Shown here: positions 32,013 to 40,646 of the stretch, piece by piece
How positions within the stretch are numbered: position 1 is the stretch's first letter
Layout of the letters: each line of letters opens with the position of its first letter
Assembly (NCBI GenBank): GCA_024653305.1
Contig: JANLFW010000004.1
Coordinates: 36,507-100,506, forward strand
Direction: 5' to 3'
Source of the DNA: Candidatus Acetothermia bacterium
GTDB taxonomy: Bacteria; Bipolaricaulota; Bipolaricaulia; Bipolaricaulales; Bipolaricaulaceae
DNA: 64,000 nucleotides
Notes under the pieces: model-generated
Told to the model about the DNA's origin: nothing
The model's input: only the letters and a program-made list of their open reading frames with translations
Database searches by the model: none
Position numbers and translations under genes: made by a program

Positions 32013-32084
32013 TTCTGATCCCATCCATCCGCACCCCGGAGACGCTCGGGATGCAGCTCTTCCTCACCCGGGAGGTGGGGAAGC

Positions 32085-32504
32085 CTACCGGCGCAGGATG
32101 ATCTTGCGGCGGTTCCCGCCGACGAGCTCGAGCCGCACCCAAAGCGCTCCCGCCGGGATGAGGGCGGCGATACGGTCCGCCCACTCCACCGCCGTCACCC
32201 CCTCCTCGGGAGGGAGGAGGGCGGTCAGCCCGACCTCGGCGAGCTCCTCGGGACGGGCGATGCGGTAGGCATCGAGGTGGTGGAGGGGCAGCCGCCCCCG
32301 GTACGTGCGGGCGAGGACGAAGCTCGGGGACAGGACCTCCTCCTTCACGAACAACCCCCGGGCCAGCCCCTTGACCAGGGTTGTCTTCCCCGCCCCGAGC
32401 TCCCCCACCAGGGCCACCACGTCGCCGTCGCGGAGGTCGCCGGCGAGCCCCGCCCCGACTTCGGCCGTCTCCTCGGCGCCGTCGGTGATGACCACCCGTT
32501 CCAT
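32085..32504 (-). CDS. tsaE: tRNA threonylcarbamoyladenosine biosynthesis ATPase TsaE
   Basis: A 139-residue P-loop ATPase that works with TsaB and TsaD to transfer threonylcarbamoyl to tRNA A37. Walker A is G-E-L-G-A-G-K-T-T, the switch region is S-P-S-F-V-L-A-R-T-Y, and H-H-L-D-A-Y-R and A-V-E-W-A-D-R are typical. It follows pheT directly (the stop TAG is adjacent to the ATG) and ends the corC-M1-pheT-tsaE unit. Confidence 0.95.
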   Translation of the reverse strand: MERVVITDGAEETAEVGAGLAGDLRDGDVVALVGELGAGKTTLVKGLARGLFVKEEVLSPSFVLARTYRGRLPLHHLDAYRIARPEELAEVGLTALLPPEEGVTAVEWADRIAALIPAGALWVRLELVGGNRRKIILRR

Positions 32505-34838
32505 CTACGTGCGGAGCCTCGCGCCCAGCGCAGCCAACCGGCCGAGGATCCGGGCCACGGCCGCGTCGACCTCCTCCGAGGAAAGCGTCCGCGCCGGATC
32601 GCGGAACGCAAGCTCGTAGGTCAGGCTGATCTGGCCGGCGGGAACGCCCGGGCCCTGGTAGAGGTCGTACAAGAACGCGGATTCCACCAGGGCCTCGCCG
32701 AGGATCGCCGCGCGGACCTCCCCCTCCGGCACGTCCCGGGGCACAAGGAGGGAGAGATCCCGCCTGGCCGCCGGGGACCGGGGCACGGGCTTGTACTGGA
32801 CTGCCCGTGCCGCCGCGGCGAGCGGGGCCAGCTCAAGCTCCAGCGCCAGGGCCCGCCGCCCGCCGGGGAGGTCCTGCACAAGCTCCGGGGCCAGTTCCCC
32901 CAGCCAGCCCACCGTCCGGCCGGCCAGGACCACGCTCGCCCGGCGCGCCGGATGCAGGCGATCGTCCGCGCACGGGGCGAGCTCGACCTCGGGCACGCGC
33001 AGGGCGGCGAGGAGGGCGTCCAACACCCCCTTGAGGTCGGCCGGGGCGTACTCGGCCTTGCCCGCGAGCGGGGTCGGAGGACGCCCGGCCAACGCCACCC
33101 CGACCCGTTCGTCCTCGTGGACCTCGTCCCCTGCCCACGCGAACACCCGGCCCACCTCGAACAGGGCCACCCCAGGGGCCTGCGACTCCAGGTTCTCCCG
33201 TACTGCCGCCAAGAGCCCGGGCAGAAGGCTCGCCCGCAGCCCATCCTGGCCTTGGGCCATCGGATTCCGCAGCCGCACCTCCGCCTCCCCCGCCGGCACC
33301 AGCCCGAACGAGTAGACCTCGGTCAGGCCGAGGGCGACCAGGACCTCCCGCACCCGATCGGCGAACCCCTCCCGCGGCTCCTTCGTCCCCACCCGGGGCG
33401 CCACCACGGGCGGGACGGCCGGGATCCGGTCATAGCCGTACAGGCGGGCCACTTCCTCGATGAGGTCGATCTCCCGGGCGAGGTCCCGCCGGAACGGGGG
33501 CACCCGCGCCTCCCATCGGTCCCCGCGGTCCTCGACCGCCAGCCCCAGCCGGGCCAGCCCTGAGGCGACCTCGGCCTCGGGCACCGTGGTCCCGAGGACC
33601 GCGTTCAGCCGGGCCTTGCGCAGGGCCACCACCGGGGTTCGCCCGGGGGCGAGGTACGCGTCCACCGCGCCGCGGGCGATGCGCACCGGGGCGTGGCGGG
33701 CGAAGAGGGCGCAGCACCGGCGGGAGGCGAGGTCCGCCGTCTCCGGGGGCAGGTCCCGCTCGAACCGCAAGCTTGCCTCGGTGCGGAGCCCCAGGGCCCG
33801 CCCGCCCCGCCGGACCCGGGCCGGGGAGAAGCTCGCCGCCTCCAAAAGCACCGTGCGCGTGCCGTCGTGGACCTCGGTGTCCGCCCCCCCCATCACCCCG
33901 GCTACCGCCACCGGACGCGCTCCGTCCGCGATCACCAGCACCTCCGTGGTCAGGGCGCGGTCCACCCCGTCCAGGGTGCGGATGCGCTCTCCCGGCCGGG
34001 CCCGGCGCACCACGATCCGCCCCTCCGCGAGTTTCCCGTGGTCGAACGCGTGCAGGGGATGGCCGAACTCGAGCATCACGTAGTTGGTGACGTCCACCAC
34101 GAACGTGAGCGGGCGCATCCCGGCCTTGAGGAGCCGCGCCTGAAGCGGCAGCGGCGATGCCCAGGGCCGCACGTCCAGGACCAGGCGGGCGATGTACCGG
34201 GGGCAGTCTACGGCGGACTCTACCTCCACCGCCGTGAGCGCGCCGGCCTCGGGCCCTTCTTCGGGGAAGGCGAGGTCTGGTTCCCGAAGATCGGTACGGA
34301 ACAGGGCCGAGACCTCCCGTGCGATTCCATAGAGGCCAAGGAGGTCGGGGCGGTTGGACGTGATCTTGAGGGTGAGCACGGTGTCCGGGAACTCGAGGAG
34401 CGGGGCCAGGTCTGCCCCGGCCTCGAGCCCCGCGGGCAGGTTCCAAATCCCGCCCGACTTGGCCTCCAGGCCCAGCTCCTGACGGGATAGGATCATCCCG
34501 CGGCTTCGGACGCCGCGGATGGTGGCCGTGGTCACCTCCCCGCCGGGCAAACGGGCCCCGGGCACGGCCAGGGGGACCAGCCCCCCCACCTCGACGTTGG
34601 CCGCGCCGCACACCACGGTGTACCCCTCCCGGCCCACCTCCACCTGGCACACCGAGAGGCCCGCCGCCTTGGGGTGGGGTTCGCTGGCCGCGACCCGGCC
34701 CACCACCACGCCCTCCGCCGCGTACGTCTCCGTCCGCTCCACCTCCAGGCCGGCCAGGGTCAGCCGCTCGGCAAGGTCCTCCACCGGGATCTTCGGGAGC
34801 TCCACGTACTCCGCGAGCCACCTCAGGGATGCCCGCAT
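32505..34838 (-). CDS. pheT: phenylalanyl-tRNA synthetase beta subunit
   Basis: A 777-residue PheT. Its domains are a B1 N-terminal region (S-L-R-W-L-A-E-Y-V-E), an OB-fold tRNA-binding EMAP-like part (residues about 40-150, H-P-K-A-A-G-L-S-V-C), the B3/B4 editing domain (F-V-V-D-V-T-N-Y-V-M), the B5 helix-turn-helix region, a catalytic-like core (R-N-P-M-A-Q-G-Q-D) and the C-terminal anticodon-binding FDX-ACB domain. The alpha subunit gene pheS, normally just upstream, is not here; an M1 peptidase gene precedes it instead. ATG at 34838 follows AGGAGGA. Confidence 0.96.
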   Translation of the reverse strand: MRASLRWLAEYVELPKIPVEDLAERLTLAGLEVERTETYAAEGVVVGRVAASEPHPKAAGLSVCQVEVGREGYTVVCGAANVEVGGLVPLAVPGARLPGGEVTTATIRGVRSRGMILSRQELGLEAKSGGIWNLPAGLEAGADLAPLLEFPDTVLTLKITSNRPDLLGLYGIAREVSALFRTDLREPDLAFPEEGPEAGALTAVEVESAVDCPRYIARLVLDVRPWASPLPLQARLLKAGMRPLTFVVDVTNYVMLEFGHPLHAFDHGKLAEGRIVVRRARPGERIRTLDGVDRALTTEVLVIADGARPVAVAGVMGGADTEVHDGTRTVLLEAASFSPARVRRGGRALGLRTEASLRFERDLPPETADLASRRCCALFARHAPVRIARGAVDAYLAPGRTPVVALRKARLNAVLGTTVPEAEVASGLARLGLAVEDRGDRWEARVPPFRRDLAREIDLIEEVARLYGYDRIPAVPPVVAPRVGTKEPREGFADRVREVLVALGLTEVYSFGLVPAGEAEVRLRNPMAQGQDGLRASLLPGLLAAVRENLESQAPGVALFEVGRVFAWAGDEVHEDERVGVALAGRPPTPLAGKAEYAPADLKGVLDALLAALRVPEVELAPCADDRLHPARRASVVLAGRTVGWLGELAPELVQDLPGGRRALALELELAPLAAAARAVQYKPVPRSPAARRDLSLLVPRDVPEGEVRAAILGEALVESAFLYDLYQGPGVPAGQISLTYELAFRDPARTLSSEEVDAAVARILGRLAALGARLRT

Positions 34839-34850
34839 GACCTGTCCTCC

Positions 34851-37502
34851 TTACTGGGCGGCTTGGATGCCAAAGTAGAGGATACCCGTCCCGGTTGGGG
34901 GCAATGGCCAAACCATGCCCAGCACCCCGGTGAACGCCACCAGCCCGCCGAACGCCTCGACCTGGACCACCAACTCCCCGCCGACCTCGGCGTAGGTGGG
35001 GATCATGGTGGGAAGGGCGTCGTGGTCCCAGACCCGGCCCGCGGAGAGGTAGAGGCGGGGGCGGACCTCGGTGACCAGGGCCGCCCCACCCAGCGAATAG
35101 CTCGGGCGCATCGGCGGCAACCACAGCCACCCGGAAACGAAGGCTTTCCGTTCCCCTCGCGGGAGCGGGGATCCGGGGCCGACCGCGAGCGCGCGTAGCT
35201 CGGGAAGGGAGAACAAGAGCTCCGTCGGGAGCCCCGGGTCGGCGAACCCCACGGACAACGTGAGGCCGAAATAGGTGTGGGGAGCAAGCCCGACGAGCCC
35301 GCTGTGGGCGACCGCGATCCGCTGTCCACGGCCGGGCAGGGCCAGGAACGAGAGCCCTCCCCCGTGGACGCGGCGGATCATCTCTTGCCAGGACAGGTCC
35401 AGGCCGAGGGTGAGGTAGGGCCGGCGGGCGACGGTCACCGTCACATCCCCCACAGGCTCCCAGTACGTGCTGGTCGCCCCGGTGGGAGGGGTGGCCCACA
35501 GCGTTCGGGTCACGGAGAACGCCCCCACCAGCGTGTCGCTGATCGCCCCCCAACCCTGCACTTCCCAATCCCGCCCGTACCGAACCCACCCCCCGGCCGC
35601 CGACGCCTGGGGGTACACCGCCCACCCGAACCGGTCGAGGTAGCTGATGGCCACCCCGCCCGACTCCACGTCCGGCCGGACCAGGTACCCGTCCAAGGGC
35701 AGGGCGTTGCCCTCGGTGGCCACCACGAACCGCCGCGGCCACACGTTGTTCAGCCGGTCCACGTCCAGGGCGTGGTGACCGGGGTCCACGACCACCTCTA
35801 GGACCGGGAACTCTGTCCTGAACTCCAGCACCGTCTCGGCTTCCTCCCCGGCCCAGACCTGCGCCGCCCGCTCCCCTCCCGCCCCCCGCGCCTCCACGGT
35901 CACCGGCATGGACCCGGTCCCCTGGCGGCGGAGCTGAACCCAGGCCACGTGCCTTCCCTCCGCGCGGCCCCGGGTGACCCCGACCACGGCGTAGTCGGCC
36001 TGGGCGTCCCCGTACACCCACTGGGAGAAGAACGGCGCGAGGTCCTGGCCGGTGGCCTCCTCGAGGAGGGCCTGCAGGTCGGCGACGGTTACCGTCCCCC
36101 CGAGGGCCGCGGCGTGGATCTTGCGGAGGACCTTGTCGAACGTGTCCTCGCCCACGAGGTGGGCCAGGGCACGGAGGACGAGGTACCCCTTGTCGTACAG
36201 GCGCACCCCGCTCACTTGGCCATAGCGGACCTCGGCGGTGGGCTTGACCACCGCCTCGTCGAACCCCTGAAACGCGGTCCCGAGGTAGGGGAGCTCGGTG
36301 AGGTGCTCACGCAGGTTCACGAACCCGAGCATGAACTTGGCGATGCCCTCGCCGAGCCCGGCCTGGGCGAACTGGAACACGTTGCCCCCCTCGGCCCCGA
36401 ACGCCTCCTCGTACCAGCGGATGGCGAGGTACTGGGCCATCCCCTCCGACAGCCAGTTCTCCGCGTCCAGGTCCACCCCGATCCCGATCCCCCACCACAG
36501 GTGGGCGAGCTCGTGGGCGAGGATGTACCGCCCGTAGCGGGAGAGGATGCCCCCAGCGGTGAGGTCCTGGCGCGCGAAGAACCAGCGAGGCAAGTACACG
36601 GCCCCGTCGGCCGTCAGCGCCATCCCCACCTCGTTGGGGTGCTCCACGAGGAGGAGCCGGTCGTGGGGATACGGTCCGTATCGGTCCCCGTAGTAATCGA
36701 GGATCTCCTGCACATACGTGGCCAGGGCCCGCACCTGGTCCTCGTCCCCCGGCAGGGCCACCGCGTCCACGGTGAGGCCCTCCAGCGGTAGACGAACCCA
36801 GCGCAACTTGTCGCCGGGACCGAAGAACAGGGACACCGAGCGTACCGGATGGCCGAACCGCGTGGTGAAGGAGATCCCGGCGTCATCCTCCTCTCGGGTG
36901 GCCTCCCCCGGCAGCGCCGCGTCCCAGCCCGAGGGAAGCCTGAGCACGAGCTCGTAGTCATGGGCCGGGAGGATCAGGGGCCAGGGGTCGGCTGCGGGCG
37001 GGGCAAACGTGATGGGATGCCATCCGAACCGCCACGTGTACAGGTCCCCAAGCCGGCCCGGCTCCCCACCCCACACATGGGGGAACCGGGTGCGGAAGTC
37101 GATGCGCAGCTCCCCATCCCCGGGCGGGAGCTCCACCCGCAGGAGCACATCGTCCAGAGAATAGGTCTGCACGGTCGGCGGCGCCGGGAGGAGCTCGTAG
37201 GCGACCTCTGCCTCCCCGGCCGGGGTGGCCCAGACCACGCTGTCGATCTCCGTCCACGACGGGTCGAACCCGGCCACGTAGGTCGCGTCCTGGACCACCG
37301 GGGACAGGTAGGGGTTGGGCGCTCGGCCCAGGTTGGCCAGGAGGGCGAACCACGCCTCACCGGGCGCGTTCTCCCACCGCACCCATTGGCTCCCGGCGAT
37401 CACGTGCTCCTCGGGCAAGAACCGGGCCTCGATGCGGATGTCCGCACCCCACGCCGCCTGGGCCGCCACCACGGCCATCATGGAGAACAGGAAAATGCGC
37501 AA
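34851..37502 (-). CDS. exported M1-family metallopeptidase
   Basis: An 883-residue secreted zinc aminopeptidase-like protein. A signal peptide (M-R-I-F-L-F-S-M-M-A-V-V-A-A-Q-A-A-W-G-A) is followed by an M1 N-terminal beta domain. The zinc site H-E-L-A-H-L-W-W-G, with third ligand Glu in N-W-L-S-E-G-M-A-Q-Y, lies near residues 335-360. About 300 Gly/aromatic-rich residues at the C-terminus look like beta strands and could anchor it in an outer membrane. TTG at 37502 is chosen: AAAGGAG lies 5 bases upstream, and the longer GTG start would spoil the signal peptide. It starts 11 bases after corC ends. Confidence 0.86.
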   Translation of the reverse strand: MRIFLFSMMAVVAAQAAWGADIRIEARFLPEEHVIAGSQWVRWENAPGEAWFALLANLGRAPNPYLSPVVQDATYVAGFDPSWTEIDSVVWATPAGEAEVAYELLPAPPTVQTYSLDDVLLRVELPPGDGELRIDFRTRFPHVWGGEPGRLGDLYTWRFGWHPITFAPPAADPWPLILPAHDYELVLRLPSGWDAALPGEATREEDDAGISFTTRFGHPVRSVSLFFGPGDKLRWVRLPLEGLTVDAVALPGDEDQVRALATYVQEILDYYGDRYGPYPHDRLLLVEHPNEVGMALTADGAVYLPRWFFARQDLTAGGILSRYGRYILAHELAHLWWGIGIGVDLDAENWLSEGMAQYLAIRWYEEAFGAEGGNVFQFAQAGLGEGIAKFMLGFVNLREHLTELPYLGTAFQGFDEAVVKPTAEVRYGQVSGVRLYDKGYLVLRALAHLVGEDTFDKVLRKIHAAALGGTVTVADLQALLEEATGQDLAPFFSQWVYGDAQADYAVVGVTRGRAEGRHVAWVQLRRQGTGSMPVTVEARGAGGERAAQVWAGEEAETVLEFRTEFPVLEVVVDPGHHALDVDRLNNVWPRRFVVATEGNALPLDGYLVRPDVESGGVAISYLDRFGWAVYPQASAAGGWVRYGRDWEVQGWGAISDTLVGAFSVTRTLWATPPTGATSTYWEPVGDVTVTVARRPYLTLGLDLSWQEMIRRVHGGGLSFLALPGRGQRIAVAHSGLVGLAPHTYFGLTLSVGFADPGLPTELLFSLPELRALAVGPGSPLPRGERKAFVSGWLWLPPMRPSYSLGGAALVTEVRPRLYLSAGRVWDHDALPTMIPTYAEVGGELVVQVEAFGGLVAFTGVLGMVWPLPPTGTGILYFGIQAAQ

Positions 37503-37513
37503 TGGGTCTCCTT

Positions 37514-38821
37514 TCACTCCTCTTCGGGGGCCGGCTCCGGGAGGATGGTGAGGCGCACCGAGGTGATCTCCCGCTCGCTCGCGCTTTCCACGGTGATGTC
37601 CGCCCGCCCGATGGTCAGCCGCGTCCCCTTCTCCGGGATGTCGCCCAGCTTCTCCAGGATGAGGCCGGCGATGGTCACCGCCTCCTCCTCGGGGAGGTCC
37701 AGCTCCAAGGTGCGGTTGATGGTACGGATCTCCGCGTCCCCGTCCACCAACGCCTCGGTCGCCGAAAGCCGGCGGATGAGCGGTCGGGACCGGCGCCGGT
37801 CGTACTCGTCCTCGATCTCGCCCACGATCTCCTCCAGGATGTCCTCCAGGGTGACGATGCCTGCCACCCCGCCGTACTCGTCCACCACCACCGCCATGTG
37901 GGACCGCTCCTGCTGGAACTGCCGCAGGAGCGCGCTGATCGGCTTGGTGGTGGGGACGTAGGATACCGGCCGCAGGATGTTCGTCAGCGACACATCCGCC
38001 TGGCAGTCTCCCAGGTACGCGAGGAGGTCCTTGGCGTGGAGCACGCCGATCACGTGGTCCCGCACCCCCCGGTACACCGGGAATCGAGAATGGCCGTCGG
38101 CGACCACGAACTTGAGCACCTCTGGCAGAGGCGTCCCGACCTCGATGGCCTTCATGTCCATGCGGGGGACCATGACGTCCTCGGCGGTGATCTCGTCCAG
38201 GGCCAGGATCCGCTCCATCATCTCCCCGTGCTGGGGGGAGATGGCGCCCCGCTCCTCACCGGCCTCGATCAAGGACAGGAGCTGTTCTTTCGAGAGCGGC
38301 GTCTTCTCCCGCACCAGGAACTCCTCCCCGAGCGGGCGGACGAGGCCCCTGGACACAGCGCGCATGGCGCGCACCACCGGGCGGCTGATTCGGGTCAGCC
38401 CCCACACCGGCACCACCACCGCCAATGCCACCGCCTCCGGCCGGTTCTTGGCCAGGTTCTTGGGGGTGATCTCGCCGATGACGAGGAGGAGGGCGGTCAT
38501 GACGAACGTGGTGATGAGCCCGGAGGCGTAGGTGGGCAGGGCAGCCGGCAGCAGCTGCAGGAAGACCAGCGTGGCCAACGCCGCTGCCCCCACGTTGACG
38601 AGGTTGTTGAAGATGAGGAGGCAGGTGATCAGATCGTTGGGCTCCCTGAGCAGGTGCTCGAGGGCCTTGGCCTGGCGGCGGGAGCGGGCGTGGGTGAGGA
38701 GGTGGCGAACCCTCGGGTCAGGAAGGGAAGTCAGGGCCGTCTCCGCCCCAGAGAAGAACGCGGACAGAAGGAGGAGGAAGATCAACAAGATGCTTCGCGA
38801 TCCCGTCGTCACCCTTTGCAT
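37514..38821 (-). CDS. CorC/HlyC-type CNNM-CBS transporter protein
   Basis: A 435-residue protein with an N-terminal CNNM/DUF21 membrane domain (F-F-S-G-A-E-T-A-L near residue 25, and G-E-I-T-P-K-N-L-A). A pair of CBS domains follows (P-R-M-D-M-K, then V-V-D-E-Y-G-G-V-A-G-I-V-T-L-E-D-I-L-E-E-I-V-G-E in pieces), and a C-terminal CorC_HlyC domain (V-D-G-D-A-E-I ... I-P-E-K-G-T). The family is linked to Mg2+ or Co2+ efflux or homeostasis. ATG at 38821 is preferred; a GTG one codon earlier is possible. Confidence 0.9.
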   Translation of the reverse strand: MQRVTTGSRSILLIFLLLLSAFFSGAETALTSLPDPRVRHLLTHARSRRQAKALEHLLREPNDLITCLLIFNNLVNVGAAALATLVFLQLLPAALPTYASGLITTFVMTALLLVIGEITPKNLAKNRPEAVALAVVVPVWGLTRISRPVVRAMRAVSRGLVRPLGEEFLVREKTPLSKEQLLSLIEAGEERGAISPQHGEMMERILALDEITAEDVMVPRMDMKAIEVGTPLPEVLKFVVADGHSRFPVYRGVRDHVIGVLHAKDLLAYLGDCQADVSLTNILRPVSYVPTTKPISALLRQFQQERSHMAVVVDEYGGVAGIVTLEDILEEIVGEIEDEYDRRRSRPLIRRLSATEALVDGDAEIRTINRTLELDLPEEEAVTIAGLILEKLGDIPEKGTRLTIGRADITVESASEREITSVRLTILPEPAPEEE

Positions 38822-38832
38822 CACCCCTTGGC

Positions 38833-38838
38833 ATTATA
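38833..38838 (-). promoter_or_regulatory. -10 element of the corC unit
   Basis: Perfect TATAAT on the minus strand, 11 bases before the corC ATG and 8 before the alternative GTG. The overlapping plus-strand TATAGT (38835-38840) could serve the divergent acc operon. No -35 match in either direction. Confidence 0.5.
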
Positions 38839-38886
38839 GTCCCTACGTGGCCCGAGCGGGGCAGAGCCGGGGTGCCGAGGTGCCGG

Positions 38887-38892
38887 TACAAT
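38887..38892 (+). promoter_or_regulatory. possible -10 element of the accB operon
   Basis: TACAAT lies 18 bases before the accB TTG, leaving room for a short leader that contains AAAGGAGG. No -35 is evident. Confidence 0.42.
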
Positions 38893-38910
38893 TTCACCAA
38901 AGGAGGGACG

Positions 38911-39297
38911 TTGGATCTAGAGGAACTGCGCAAGCTGTGCGCCATCCTTCGGGAAGAGGGGTTGACCGAGCTCACCGTAGAGGAAGGAGGGCGGCGCATC
39001 ACCCTCCGGCGGGCCGCCGTCGCCGCCCCGGGCCCGGCGGCCGCCCCCCCGGAGGTAGGGGTGCTGATCCGCTCGCCGGTGGTGGGCACGTTCTGGTCCC
39101 GTCCGGCGCCGGATCAGCCATCCTTCGTGAAGGTGGGGGATCGGGTGGTCCCGGGCCAGGTGGTGTGCGTCGTGGAAGCGATGAAGGTGATGAACGAGGT
39201 CCGCGCGGAAGCAAGCGGAGTGGTGGAGGAAGTGCTGGCCGAGGACGGGAGCCCGGTGGAGTACGGCCAGCCCCTGTTCCGGTTGCGGGTGGGTTAG
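38911..39297 (+). CDS. accB: biotin carboxyl carrier protein of acetyl-CoA carboxylase
   Basis: A 128-residue AccB. A short N-terminal helix region and an Ala/Pro linker lead to a biotinyl domain with the biotinylation motif E-A-M-K-V-M-N-E (Lys near residue 91). The carrier passes CO2 from AccC to the carboxyltransferase in malonyl-CoA formation. TTG at 38911 is the start: AAAGGAGGG sits 3-6 bases upstream, and M-D-L-E-E-L-R-K-L matches family starts. It heads a six-gene unit accB-accC-ffh-rpsP-khpA-trmD. accA and accD are not in the window. Confidence 0.92.
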   Translation: MDLEELRKLCAILREEGLTELTVEEGGRRITLRRAAVAAPGPAAAPPEVGVLIRSPVVGTFWSRPAPDQPSFVKVGDRVVPGQVVCVVEAMKVMNEVRAEASGVVEEVLAEDGSPVEYGQPLFRLRVG

Positions 39298-39298
39298 G

Positions 39299-40636
39299 GT
39301 GGAGAAGGTCCTGATCGCCAACCGTGGCGAGATCGCCCTCCGCATCCTCGAGGCGTGCCGGGAGGAGGGGTTGACCACGGTGGCCGTGTTCTCCGAGGCC
39401 GAGCGAGGGGCGCTCCACGTGCGGGAGGCGGCGGAGGCGATCTGCATCGGCCCCGCCGATCCCCGCCGCTCGTATCTTTCCATCCCCGCCCTCATCGCCG
39501 CGTGCGAGGTCAGCGGAGCGGATGCCCTCCACCCCGGGTATGGGTTCCTGTCCGAGAACGAGGACCTGGCCGAGGTGTGCGCAGAGCACGGCATCACGTT
39601 CATCGGCCCCCCGCCGGAGGTGCTCCACCTGGCCAACGACAAGGTGGAGGCCAAGCGGCGGGTGGCCCAAGCCGGGGTGCCGGTGCTCCCGGGGAGCGAG
39701 CCGCTCGACGGGGAAGCCGACCTCATGGTCCGCGCGAACGAGCTCGGGTTCCCCCTCCTCCTCAAGGCAGTGGCCGGGGGCGGGGGGCGGGGGATCCGCC
39801 TCGTGCGCTCGGAGGAGGAGCTGCGGGCGCTCCTCCCCCGGGCCCGCGAGGAGGCCAGGGTCGCGTTCGGCGACGGGCGCCTATTCTTGGAGCGATGGCT
39901 GCCCTCCCCCCGCCACGTGGAGGTGCAGATCCTGGCCGATGCCCATGGCCACGTGGTGTACTGGGGCACCCGCGACTGCACCGTGCAGCGGCGCCACCAG
40001 AAGCTGGTGGAGGAGGCGCCAGCCCCCGGGTTGGCTCCTGGGCAGCGGGCCCGGCTGTGCGCGGCCGCGGTGCGTGCGGCGCGGGCCCTCGGGTACGTGG
40101 GCGTGGGCACGGTGGAATTCCTTGTGGACGGCGACGACTTCTACTTCATCGAGGTCAACGCCCGCATCCAGGTGGAGCACCCGGTGTCGGAGGTGCTGGT
40201 GGGCCGGAACCTGGTGCGGGAGCAACTGCGCCTCGCCCGGGGAGCCCCCCTCGGCTACGAGCAAGAGCAGGTGGAGCTGTGGGGCCACGCCATCGAGTGC
40301 CGGATCAACGCCGAGGACCCGGCCCGCGGGTTCCTCCCCTCCTCCGGCCGCTTGTGGATCGACCACCTGCCCGGGGGGATCGGCGTGCGGGTGGACACCC
40401 ACCTCTACCAGGGCATGGAGGTCCTCCCCTACTACGATCCCCTGCTGGCCAAGGTCATCGCCCACGGCGAGACGCGGGAGGAGGCCCGGGTGCGCCTGTA
40501 CTCCGCGTTGAGGCGGTTCCAGGTCCGGGGGATCAGCACCAACCGGGACCTGCTCCTGGAGATCATCTCCCACCCCGACTTCGCGTCCGGCCGCCTGGCC
40601 ACCGATTTCCTTGAGCGGCTTTCCCCCGGCCTGTAG
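39299..40636 (+). CDS. accC: acetyl-CoA carboxylase biotin carboxylase subunit
   Basis: A 445-residue ATP-grasp enzyme that carboxylates biotin on AccB. Family landmarks are the opening K-V-L-I-A-N-R-G-E-I-A-L-R-I, H-P-G-Y-G-F-L-S-E-N, the glycine loop K-A-V-A-G-G-G-G-R-G-I-R, and the catalytic F-I-E-V-N-A-R-I-Q-V-E-H. The C-terminal biotin-carboxylase domain includes E-C-R-I-N-A-E-D. GTG at 39299 begins one base after the accB stop. Full length for the family. Confidence 0.96.
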   Translation: MEKVLIANRGEIALRILEACREEGLTTVAVFSEAERGALHVREAAEAICIGPADPRRSYLSIPALIAACEVSGADALHPGYGFLSENEDLAEVCAEHGITFIGPPPEVLHLANDKVEAKRRVAQAGVPVLPGSEPLDGEADLMVRANELGFPLLLKAVAGGGGRGIRLVRSEEELRALLPRAREEARVAFGDGRLFLERWLPSPRHVEVQILADAHGHVVYWGTRDCTVQRRHQKLVEEAPAPGLAPGQRARLCAAAVRAARALGYVGVGTVEFLVDGDDFYFIEVNARIQVEHPVSEVLVGRNLVREQLRLARGAPLGYEQEQVELWGHAIECRINAEDPARGFLPSSGRLWIDHLPGGIGVRVDTHLYQGMEVLPYYDPLLAKVIAHGETREEARVRLYSALRRFQVRGISTNRDLLLEIISHPDFASGRLATDFLERLSPGL

Positions 40637-40646
40637 ACTCCCCTGT

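Noticed and set aside
33430..36021. 863-codon minus-strand frame across pheT and the M1 peptidase gene
   Set aside because: It is a shifted-frame shadow rich in Gly, Arg and Pro, while both true frames show clear families.
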